Positions 6,142 through 12,701 of a stretch of DNA of 13,692 bases are shown piece by piece (within the stretch, counting starts at the first letter, position 1; every line of letters begins with the position of its first letter). A program made the translations under genes and the position numbers. Source of the stretch: Candidatus Latescibacterota bacterium. GTDB lineage: Bacteria; Krumholzibacteriota; Krumholzibacteriia; Krumholzibacteriales; WJIX01. The stretch is from contig DAOWMJ010000026.1 of the NCBI GenBank assembly GCA_030643145.1, positions 1 to 13,692 on the forward strand, in the 5' to 3' direction. The notes beneath the pieces are model-generated. The model was given only the letters and a program-made list of their open reading frames with translations. It made no database searches and was not told where the DNA came from.

Positions 6142-7740
6142 TTAATCTTTCTCATACCAATCATACAAATAATGAAAGTTGCTCAGAGCATCGGGCCTTA
6201 CCCCTCCAAAACGTTTACTCACGACAAAGAGATTATGTGGAATATAAAGAAATGTATATGGCTGCTCATCATGGATGATTTTCTGCGCGCGATAAAAAAC
6301 TGGTTTAGCCTTTTCAAAATCAAGCATGCTTGTGGCAAGTTTATTCAGACTGTCAACCATGCTGTTGCAGTAATCAACCCTGTTGTATCCCCCCTCACCC
6401 CTGGCTTCACAACTCCAGATAGGAGCAAGGTCCGCTTTTGTTCCCACGCGCCACGCGCTTATTATCCCATCGAAATCAGAAGCCTTATGTCTTTCAAGCA
6501 TAACAGTCCATTCGAGTAAAACCGGATTGACTTTCACGCCAATTTTACTCAGCATCTCCTGGATCATTATCTGGATATCAGCACGTATCTGATTACCGTG
6601 GTTTGTAACAATTTCAAATTCCAGCCTTTTGCCATCTTTATTCAGGAACCGATCTCCATCTTTATAGCTATAACCCTCTTTCTTAAGTATCCTCGCGGCC
6701 TTCTTGGGATTATAGGGCAAAGGTTCTATTTCGGGGTTATACGCCCAGATCAGTGGCACAAAAGCCCCACTGCATCTATCCGCGTAACCGTAGTAAAGAT
6801 TATCAATAATAAGTTTTCTATCAATAGCCATCGTCAGTGCTCTTCTGACTCGGGGATTATCAAAAGGTTTTCTCGCTCCATTCCATCCCAGATAGATATA
6901 TGCCCTCGTAGGAAAATCAAAGATCCTGAGTTTGGTGTTATCTTCCCTGATTCTTACGACTTCCGCGGGAGGAACACTTTCCATACAGTCGATCTCTCCG
7001 TCACGAAGCTGGGTCACAAGGGTAACCTGATCGGGGATAATCTTGAAAATCACTCTGCTTAAACGGGGTTTACCCTCATCGTAATAATTCTCATTGGCGG
7101 CAAGAATCAAAGACTGTCCCTTTTCCCATTTTTCAATCTTGAAAGGACCTGTTACTGGAAGCTCTCCGGCAGCTATTCTCCCGAATTCCGCGGGACAGGT
7201 GCCATTAATAATATGAGCCGGCATAATAGGGCCATCCACGGCGTCCATAACCTGATATGGATAAACATGGTTGAAATGATATACAACCGTAAGGTCATCA
7301 ATAACTTCCAAACTATCTATATGTTCCTTTAGATGACGGCCGCTCCATACGGTCTCGGGATCTATCTGCAGTTTGAATGTCGCGGCGACATCCCTTGCGG
7401 TAAATTTTATTCCGTCACTCCAGATTACATCCTCTCTTAAGTGAAACGTCAGCTCCAGGCGGTCCTCTGAAAACTCCCAAGAAGTAGCAAGCCTCGGGCT
7501 AAAGGTTAGAAAATCATCGTTTTCATCAAGGAGCGAGAGAAAAAGAAGATTATATATGTCGCGCGCGTGAGCATCGGTAGTAGACATCGGATTTAAACCC
7601 TCATAATCACTGATCTCACCTACAATCAAAGTTCCCTCTCTTCCTCTTCCATCGTTGTTTTTCGAACATGAAGAAAAAACAACTATACAGAGAAGCAGAA
7701 TAGAAAGAGCTGAACAATACCGGTTTTTACCTGAAAACAT
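6142..7740 (-). CDS. ABC transporter substrate-binding lipoprotein, family 5 (peptide/OppA-DppA-like)
   Basis: The 532-residue protein has a lipoprotein signal peptide ending in FSSC (Cys25) followed by a polar linker (SKNNDGRGREG). It then reads as a full-length SBP_bac_5 protein: GTLIVGEISDYEGLNP at the start of the domain, PRLATSWEFSED, LTFHLREDVIWSDG (the conserved W-x-D-G turn), TGPFKIEKWEKGQS, and ALTMAIDRKLIIDNLYYG. Proteins of this family deliver oligopeptides, nickel or related ligands to an ABC permease. Ligand choice cannot be read from the sequence. The start ATG (7740-7738) has GGAAGG six bases upstream. No permease or ATPase gene lies in the window, so it is an orphan binding protein here. 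It diverges from the MurNAc salvage operon across 310 bases, which would fit muropeptide or peptide uptake, by inference only. Confidence 0.9.
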   Translation of the reverse strand: MFSGKNRYCSALSILLLCIVVFSSCSKNNDGRGREGTLIVGEISDYEGLNPMSTTDAHARDIYNLLFLSLLDENDDFLTFSPRLATSWEFSEDRLELTFHLREDVIWSDGIKFTARDVAATFKLQIDPETVWSGRHLKEHIDSLEVIDDLTVVYHFNHVYPYQVMDAVDGPIMPAHIINGTCPAEFGRIAAGELPVTGPFKIEKWEKGQSLILAANENYYDEGKPRLSRVIFKIIPDQVTLVTQLRDGEIDCMESVPPAEVVRIREDNTKLRIFDFPTRAYIYLGWNGARKPFDNPRVRRALTMAIDRKLIIDNLYYGYADRCSGAFVPLIWAYNPEIEPLPYNPKKAARILKKEGYSYKDGDRFLNKDGKRLEFEIVTNHGNQIRADIQIMIQEMLSKIGVKVNPVLLEWTVMLERHKASDFDGIISAWRVGTKADLAPIWSCEARGEGGYNRVDYCNSMVDSLNKLATSMLDFEKAKPVFYRAQKIIHDEQPYTFLYIPHNLFVVSKRFGGVRPDALSNFHYLYDWYEKD

Positions 7741-7845
7741 ATAAAACCTTCCCTTTGTCTAAATAGATACGTGTTATGACAATCGGGCACCGTCTGTTCC
7801 AATCACCATACGCAACATTACAAAAAAGTATCTCTTGTATTAGTA

Positions 7846-7874
7846 ATTATACAATCTTCAGAGAATTCTGAAAG
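7846..7874 (-). promoter_or_regulatory. Possible promoter for the substrate-binding lipoprotein gene
   Basis: On the minus strand a perfect TATAAT (7846-7851) is preceded after 17 bases by CTTTCA (7869-7874), a weak -35 with three matches. The leader to the ATG at 7740 would be about 100 bases. The weak -35 suggests dependence on an activator, if the site is real. Confidence 0.4.
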
Positions 7875-7880
7875 CAAAAT

Positions 7881-7917
7881 ATTGTGTCAGGCGCCGGAAA
7901 AAAAATCTTTACACAAT
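7881..7917. repeat. Inverted repeat in the divergent promoter region
   Basis: ATTGTGT (7881-7887) and ACACAAT (7911-7917) are a perfect seven-base inverted repeat, with the palindrome GGCGCC (7890-7895) and an A-run between them. It sits between the divergent solute-binding-protein gene and the NamZ operon, so it could be an operator for both. It may also be chance. The rest of the 310-base gap holds only the two possible promoters. Confidence 0.3.
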
Positions 7918-7967
7918 CACGCGGCCTGTGTTAGCTAATCGTAGATGCTAAGTAAGTTGTTTTTTAA

Positions 7968-7998
7968 TTGGTGTAAAAGGAACTGGACCGCGTAGAAT
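7968..7998 (+). promoter_or_regulatory. Possible promoter for the NamZ-MurU-AmgK operon
   Basis: TAGAAT (7993-7998, five of six) is a good -10 box. The best -35 is TTGGTG (7968-7973, three of six) at a long spacing of 19 bases. A start near 8004 would leave a leader of about 47 bases with the RBS AAAGGA at 8034-8039. Confidence 0.35.
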
Positions 7999-8050
7999 AT
8001 TTAGATTCAGCGCTCCCAACACAGGTTTTGCCGAAAGGATATAAACTCAA

Positions 8051-9214
8051 TTGGTGAAAACAGGATGCGAGATACTTGCTCTGGAAAAATGCCGCAGGCT
8101 TCGAGGAAGAAAAACGGGACTTCTCACTAATCCCGCTTCTGTTACATCCGGGCTGGTGCATATTACCAACATCCTCATCTCGAACAACATTGAACTAAAA
8201 GCTATATTCGGGCCACAGCACGGCTATACGGGAGAAACTCAGGCCAATATGATTGAATGGGAAAGCTACACTCAACCCGGGTCGGGAATCCCCGTCTATT
8301 CCCTATATGGAAAAACGCGTATTCCAACAGACGCTATGCTCGACGGACTTGACTGTATAGTAATTGACCTTACAGATATTGGAACAAGATGCTATACATA
8401 TCTCTGGACGGCAGCTCTGATGCTTAAGGCCTGCGCGAAAGCTGATATTGAAGTAATAGTTGCAGACAGGCCAAATCCTATCGGAGGGAAATCTGTTGAA
8501 GGACCGGTTATTAAGAAAGGTTTTGAATCATTCGTGGGTCTCTTTCCCCTTTCGATAAGGCATGGACTTACAATCGCTGAAGCCCTCATCATGATAAATG
8601 ACAATGAAGACGAAAAATGCGGGCTTGATATAATAAATATGACCGGGTGGAAAAGATCCATGTACTATCAGGATACATCTCTTCGGTGGGTGATGCCATC
8701 TCCAAATATGCCGCACACTGAAACCGCTCTTCTATATCCGGGAATGGTTCTTCTGGAGGGCACCAATATCTCGGAAGGGAGAGGAACAACACGTCCATTC
8801 GAAATTATCGGCGCGCCATGGATTAACCCTGACAAACTTGCCGGCGAACTCTCGAAGCGCGGGATGCCGGGCGCTGCCTTCCGCCCCCTGCTCTTTAAAC
8901 CAACTTGGGATAAATTCGGCGGTGATATCTGCGGTGGAGTACAGATTCATGTCACAGATAAGGAGAAATTCAAGCCTATAAGAACAGGGGCTGTCGTTAT
9001 CCAGACCGTCGCTCATCTATATCCGAAAGATTTTAGATGGGCCGAACCACCATACGAATATGAAAGAAAGAAAATACCGATAGATATTATCACAGGAAAC
9101 CGCGATTTCAGAAACGCAATTAACAAAAGAGCCGGTCTGGACAAACTCTTTGAATCCTGGCAGGAAGAAGAACTTGCATTCAGAAAAGAAAGACGAACCT
9201 TTCTACTCTATTGA
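8051..9214 (+). CDS. namZ: DUF1343 protein, NamZ-like exo-beta-N-acetylmuramidase (GH171)
   Basis: An in-frame TAA at 8042-8044 limits the start to TTG 8051 or GTG 8054. AAAGGA (8034-8039) lies 11 or 14 bases upstream, so TTG is slightly better placed. The 387 residues match the DUF1343 family along their length: GLLTNP (23-28), FGPQHGYTGETQ (53-64), VIDLTDIGTRCYTY (104-117), DRPNPIGG (139-146), LFPLSIRHGLTIAE (164-177), SPNMP (217-221) and EGTNISEGRGTTRPFE (236-251). The founding member, NamZ of Bacillus subtilis, removes terminal MurNAc from peptidoglycan fragments. No signal peptide is present, so this copy probably acts in the cytoplasm on imported or recycled fragments. It is followed at once by the MurU-like and AmgK-like genes, which would use the released MurNAc. 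Family assignment is firm; substrate is inferred. Confidence 0.88.
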   Translation: MVKTGCEILALEKCRRLRGRKTGLLTNPASVTSGLVHITNILISNNIELKAIFGPQHGYTGETQANMIEWESYTQPGSGIPVYSLYGKTRIPTDAMLDGLDCIVIDLTDIGTRCYTYLWTAALMLKACAKADIEVIVADRPNPIGGKSVEGPVIKKGFESFVGLFPLSIRHGLTIAEALIMINDNEDEKCGLDIINMTGWKRSMYYQDTSLRWVMPSPNMPHTETALLYPGMVLLEGTNISEGRGTTRPFEIIGAPWINPDKLAGELSKRGMPGAAFRPLLFKPTWDKFGGDICGGVQIHVTDKEKFKPIRTGAVVIQTVAHLYPKDFRWAEPPYEYERKKIPIDIITGNRDFRNAINKRAGLDKLFESWQEEELAFRKERRTFLLY

Positions 9215-9215
9215 A

Positions 9216-10262
9216 ATGAATAATAATAACTTTAAGCGTAAGAAAATTTGCGGGGTGATTCTCGCTGCCGGATACGGCACGAGGATGAAACCGCTCTCTA
9301 CATTCATTCCAAAACCCCTCCTACCCGTTCTTGGAAAACCTCTGATCAATATATTAATCAAGAAGCTTCTCAGAGCCGGTTCTTCTTCAGTACATGTAAA
9401 TATTCACCATCTAGCCGAATTATTTAACCGGAATATTGTTGATCCCGAATGGCCTGTTACTTACCACATAGAAGATCAAATTCTTGATACTGGAGGCGGT
9501 ATTGGGAATATGGCAAACAGCCTTAACGCTTACGAACTTATTTTAATTCATAACGGCGATATAATCTCCAATATCGATTTTACCCCCGCCATCGATTTTC
9601 ATTTAAGGCATAAGTCGCTAGCAACGATGATTCTGACAGAAACAAAAGAAACTGATCAGGAATTTGCCCCGGGGCAACGAGAAGATAACCACGGCAAACC
9701 AGCACGTACCACACCCCCATCCGCTGTTGATATATCAGAGAAAATGGAAATTCTCAATATAGGGACTAAAAAAACGGATGATCCGGCAGCGCTTAAACGT
9801 ACAGGCTATACGGGTATGTCTATACTTTCAAGAGAGGCTCTCAAATTCTTTCCCGGTGACAAAAAGATCGGTTTTATAGAAATTCTTCTTGAAATGATAA
9901 GGAACAAAGCCGGTAAAATATCCGGATATATGGCAGATGACGCAACAGATCGGATTTTATGGAGCGACATCGGGTCTCCTGAAACCTATCTCGATCTTCA
10001 CAAGAGAATACTATTAAAACAGGCCTTTTTCGACCCGGAGATCGCCCCTTCAGGCATACCGCTTCATGTGGGACCGGATACCGTAATCGCTTCCGGCACC
10101 TCCTGGAAAGGATTTCTAGAGGTTGGCGGCAGAGCTAAAATTGAACACGATTGCGAACTGGAAAACTGCGTTGTTTTACCAGAGACAACAGTACAAAAAG
10201 GGACAAGGTTAAAAAACTGCATCCTGTTTCCAGAAGGACAAATCAATGTGAAAGGATTATAG
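9216..10262 (+). CDS. murU: NDP-sugar nucleotidyltransferase, MurU-like, with C-terminal left-handed beta-helix
   Basis: The ATG at 9216-9218 follows the stop of the NamZ gene (9212-9214) by one base. It is preferred to a TTG at 9150 inside that gene, because the catalytic domain begins only ten residues later. The 348-residue protein has the nucleotidyltransferase signature LAAGYGTRMKPLS (16-28) with the catalytic-type lysine of PKP (Lys33), DTGGGI (91-96), NGD (113-115) and WSDIGSPETYLD (249-260), whose Asp is a likely metal ligand. Residues about 280-345 show hexapeptide-like turns of a short left-handed beta-helix, as in sugar-1-phosphate guanylyl- or uridylyltransferases. Next to NamZ and an AmgK-like kinase it most likely converts MurNAc-1-phosphate to UDP-MurNAc. 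Described MurU proteins are shorter and lack this tail, so another sugar (for example mannose-1-phosphate) is possible. Residues 143-190 form a long polar insertion. Confidence 0.75.
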   Translation: MNNNNFKRKKICGVILAAGYGTRMKPLSTFIPKPLLPVLGKPLINILIKKLLRAGSSSVHVNIHHLAELFNRNIVDPEWPVTYHIEDQILDTGGGIGNMANSLNAYELILIHNGDIISNIDFTPAIDFHLRHKSLATMILTETKETDQEFAPGQREDNHGKPARTTPPSAVDISEKMEILNIGTKKTDDPAALKRTGYTGMSILSREALKFFPGDKKIGFIEILLEMIRNKAGKISGYMADDATDRILWSDIGSPETYLDLHKRILLKQAFFDPEIAPSGIPLHVGPDTVIASGTSWKGFLEVGGRAKIEHDCELENCVVLPETTVQKGTRLKNCILFPEGQINVKGL

Positions 10263-11300
10263 ATGAACGATATGTCTGAACTCGCGGCATTCGCCCTCAA
10301 AATGACCGCCCGTATGCCCGGCGGGGCGCTTAAGGCTTCAGCCCTTATAACACCCTTTTCTAAAGGTGGATCCAATCGTTATTTCTTTCGACTCAGTGAT
10401 GACAGACGCTCGGCGACAGCTCTTGTTGAACCGGGAGCCGGACGGGAGTTTGAAAACTATATTTCCGTTGGAAACTTCCTTTGGAGCAATGGAATCGGTG
10501 TTCCCGAATTTTATTCTATTGATCGCGTGCGAGGCATAATCGTCATGGAAGACCTTGGAGATCTCAGCCTTGAAATAGTTGTAAAGAAAAGCAACTCCGA
10601 TAAAATTATTTCACTCTATAAGAGATGCCTGGATCTTTTATACGAGCTACAGACAGATGTTACAGACAAATTAAAAGAGGAAGAAATGCTGAGCGATAAG
10701 ATTTTTGATAAAAGCATACTCATTGGCGAAACAGACTATTTCGAGCGGGAGTTTCTCGGCAGATTTCAACCAAGGGTGATTCCAAAGGGATGGAAGAAGG
10801 AAAAAGAACAACTCGCCGACATTCTATCATCCCAACCCCGTGTCTTTATGCATAGAGATTTTCAAAGCAGAAATATTATTATAAAAAATAACAGACCTAG
10901 AATTATTGATTTTCAGACCGCTCACCTCGGACCCGGAATCTATGACACTGTTTCCCTGCTGAAAGACCCTTATGCCCCTCTGGCTAATCCTGCAAGAGAC
11001 AGCTTTCTTGAATATTTCTATAACAAACTTAAAGAAAAAAAACCGTTCAACACAATGAGTTTCGAAAAATTCACACAGCTTTTTGCCACCGCTGGGATTC
11101 AGCGCAACCTTCAGGCTCTTGCCGCGTTCGCGAAACTTGGCTACCGTGACGGTAAAAAGGTCTTTCTGAAATCAATTCCAGCCGGCCTGCGATTGCTCGA
11201 AGAAGGGGCCGGGATAAGTAATTCATACCCGGCGATAAAAGATATGGCAACCCGCCTGAGGAATTTAATAAAAGATAAAAACCACCCCTTCTCGGCATAA
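10263..11300 (+). CDS. amgK: AmgK-like sugar kinase, aminoglycoside phosphotransferase fold
   Basis: The ATG follows the TAG of the upstream gene without a gap, and AAAGGA (10251-10256) is six bases upstream. The 345 residues form a protein-kinase-like phosphotransferase: glycine-rich GGSNRYFFRL (35-44), MEDLGD (95-100) as the hinge, catalytic loop HRDFQSRN (197-204, Asp199) and the DFG-equivalent IDFQ (215-218, Asp216), followed by GPGIYDTVSLLKDPY. The wording DFQSRN and DFQTAHLGP is that of the AmgK group, which phosphorylates MurNAc and GlcNAc at the anomeric carbon, rather than of antibiotic-resistance kinases. Together with the MurU-like gene it would give a route from MurNAc to UDP-MurNAc, a pathway known to by-pass fosfomycin-sensitive synthesis. 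No terminator is obvious in the 41 bases before the convergent gene. Confidence 0.8.
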   Translation: MNDMSELAAFALKMTARMPGGALKASALITPFSKGGSNRYFFRLSDDRRSATALVEPGAGREFENYISVGNFLWSNGIGVPEFYSIDRVRGIIVMEDLGDLSLEIVVKKSNSDKIISLYKRCLDLLYELQTDVTDKLKEEEMLSDKIFDKSILIGETDYFEREFLGRFQPRVIPKGWKKEKEQLADILSSQPRVFMHRDFQSRNIIIKNNRPRIIDFQTAHLGPGIYDTVSLLKDPYAPLANPARDSFLEYFYNKLKEKKPFNTMSFEKFTQLFATAGIQRNLQALAAFAKLGYRDGKKVFLKSIPAGLRLLEEGAGISNSYPAIKDMATRLRNLIKDKNHPFSA

Positions 11301-11341
11301 ACCTTTAAACCGACGGCGGTAATTCTTAAAAAATCCTTCCT

Positions 11342-11605
11342 TTACTGATCTTCAATTACTTTTAAAACGACGTCATGAACTCTTGCCCTCTCCTTTACCT
11401 TGATTCCAACACTGGAACCGGCGCCAGCCTCTTCAACCTGATCGTGTTCAATCTGAAGCGAATCAATTTTATGAGTAAAATCTGTTGTATGCCCCCTGAA
11501 ATGAAGAGTATCACCGATTTTTATACCTTCCGCTGTAACATCAATAGCCACAACATCAATATGAGCAAAATAATCAGTGACTCTTCCAACCTCTATTTCC
11601 TTCAT
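11342..11605 (-). CDS. Stand-alone translation elongation factor-like protein (EF-Tu beta-barrel domain)
   Basis: The 87-residue protein is a single beta-barrel like domain II of translational GTPases. GRVTDYFAHIDVVAIDVT (7-24) is the first hairpin, KIGDTLHFRGHTTDF (29-43) the typical loop, and IEHDQVEEAGAGSSVGIKV (52-70) the characteristic EF-Tu/IF2-like closing segment. There is no GTPase domain. Such small proteins are known as translation elongation factor-like proteins in bacteria and archaea; their role is not established. The promoter at 11668-11696 is close to consensus and the RBS matches the anti-Shine-Dalgarno over ten bases, so it should be strongly expressed. It is convergent with the AmgK-like gene, 41 bases apart, and is separated by 207 bases from the isomerase gene upstream. 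Confidence 0.85.
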   Translation of the reverse strand: MKEIEVGRVTDYFAHIDVVAIDVTAEGIKIGDTLHFRGHTTDFTHKIDSLQIEHDQVEEAGAGSSVGIKVKERARVHDVVLKVIEDQ

Positions 11606-11608
11606 TAT

Positions 11609-11618
11609 TCACCTCCTT
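11609..11618 (-). promoter_or_regulatory. Full-length Shine-Dalgarno of the elongation factor-like gene
   Basis: On the minus strand AAGGAGGTGA is complementary over ten bases to the usual 16S rRNA 3' end, with the GGAGG core six bases before the ATG at 11605. It is the strongest ribosome binding site in the window and fixes this start. Confidence 0.85.
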
Positions 11619-11667
11619 ATTTTCTTTAAATTTCCACGAAGGTCAGAGCCTTGGCCCATCAATAATA

Positions 11668-11696
11668 ATTCTAAAATCTATATTATGATATTTCAA
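11668..11696 (-). promoter_or_regulatory. Near-consensus sigma70-type promoter for the elongation factor-like gene
   Basis: On the minus strand TTGAAA (-35, 11691-11696) and TAGAAT (-10, 11668-11673) are 17 bases apart; each hexamer has five of six consensus bases. The leader to the ATG would be about 55 bases. Confidence 0.65.
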
Positions 11697-11812
11697 GAAG
11701 AATATATTTTAATTGGAGGGCACTTTTATTTAAGAGACACTTTACCAATTACAAGAAGCATTAACCAGCTTCTATCTTTTAGAATATCAATACCCTAAAT
11801 TGGGATGCTATC

Positions 11813-12592
11813 CTACTCCAAACCTTCCTTCCCAAAAAGCCTTTCAAGATAATTCCTGCTCTCTTCCGCGCCGGTGAAATCAACTTCCAAATCGAAGAGG
11901 GGCAAAGAATCCCTTTCCCCTAATTTCTTTGTGAGCTCTCCAAAATCAAAGTTACCCCGTCCAACCGGAAGATGATCATCCGAAATTCCATCATTATCGT
12001 GGAGATGCAAAACCTCAACCCTATCCCCAATATTCTCCCACCAGGATTGAAAAGAAGCCTTGGAAAAACAGTTTACATGTCCTGTATCCAAACAAAACCG
12101 CGTCTGGTCACCCGGCAGGAGTTCAGCCAGATGAAGCAAGATCTCCGGTTTATCGTCCCATGTATTCTCAAGAGCAATTACAACGCCCTCTTTCTCCGCT
12201 TTTTCAATAATACCCTTCATCCTTTCTCCCCAGTTTCGAAACCAGTGCTTTCTCCCCCCTCTGGAGAAAAACGGCAGATAACCTGTATGCATAACCATAA
12301 TTTTCCCCCCGAGAGAAGCGGTTATTTCAATGCCTCTTGTTAAACAATCACGGGTATATTCAGATATTCTTCGATCTATACTGGCTATATCGAGACCGAA
12401 GAAAGGCCCATGGGAAAATATTGCCATCCCGCGCTTCTCGATCTTTTCCCTTATCCTGCTTATATCATAAGAAGAGAGTTTGAAAAGGATATCGGGATTT
12501 ATCATTCTGACTTCAGGGAAAAATCCCTCTCGATCAATATAATCCAGTTTTTCTTCAAGTCTATTAAGGGGTGTGCTGAGATAAAAAATCAT
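11813..12592 (-). CDS. Sugar phosphate isomerase/epimerase family protein (AP endonuclease 2-type TIM barrel)
   Basis: The ATG at 12592-12590 (259 residues) is preferred to a TTG five codons earlier, because GGA lies six bases before the ATG and nothing suitable precedes the TTG. The sequence follows the xylose isomerase-like TIM barrel with its metal-binding residues in order: SHGPF (His61), VMHTG (His102), ALENT (Glu142), CLDTGH (Asp169, His172), HLHDND (His198, Asp199), DDHLPVGRGNFDF (His207) and DLEVDF (Glu236). A functional divalent-metal enzyme is therefore expected, either a keto-sugar isomerase/epimerase or an endonuclease IV-like hydrolase. The family is broad and the substrate cannot be told. 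It diverges from the formimidoyltransferase gene with about 109 bases between them. A weak six-base inverted repeat lies downstream (11754-11759 with 11768-11773), but it is not a convincing terminator. Confidence 0.82.
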   Translation of the reverse strand: MIFYLSTPLNRLEEKLDYIDREGFFPEVRMINPDILFKLSSYDISRIREKIEKRGMAIFSHGPFFGLDIASIDRRISEYTRDCLTRGIEITASLGGKIMVMHTGYLPFFSRGGRKHWFRNWGERMKGIIEKAEKEGVVIALENTWDDKPEILLHLAELLPGDQTRFCLDTGHVNCFSKASFQSWWENIGDRVEVLHLHDNDGISDDHLPVGRGNFDFGELTKKLGERDSLPLFDLEVDFTGAEESRNYLERLFGKEGLE

Positions 12593-12622
12593 TAAATATC
12601 CAATCAAATATCAAGCCTGTAC

Positions 12623-12651
12623 TTGACCTATATCCTTCATACTTATATCCT
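12623..12651 (+). promoter_or_regulatory. Possible promoter for the formimidoyltransferase gene, with a repeated octamer
   Basis: TTGACC (12623-12628, five of six) and TATCCT (12646-12651, four of six) are 17 bases apart, about 50 bases before the ATG. The octamer TATATCCT occurs twice, at 12629-12636 and 12644-12651, the second copy covering the -10 region. It may be a regulator site in this divergent gap. Confidence 0.4.
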
Positions 12652-12701
12652 ATTCACATATTGCCATATCTTTAAAGATAAAACAAGAGGAGTCAGAAAT
12701 T

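Noticed and set aside
6067..7062. Plus-strand open frames of 150 and 154 codons opposite the substrate-binding protein gene
   Set aside because: They are antisense to a full-length family-5 binding protein, with no RBS or recognisable motifs.
9150..9215. Upstream TTG start of the MurU-like gene inside the NamZ gene
   Set aside because: It adds 22 residues unlike the family; the ATG at 9216 sits one base after the NamZ stop and gives the normal N-terminus.
10263..11300. Reading the kinase as an aminoglycoside resistance gene
   Set aside because: The fold is shared, but the DFQSRN and DFQTAHLGP segments and the NamZ/MurU-like neighbours favour an AmgK-type sugar kinase.
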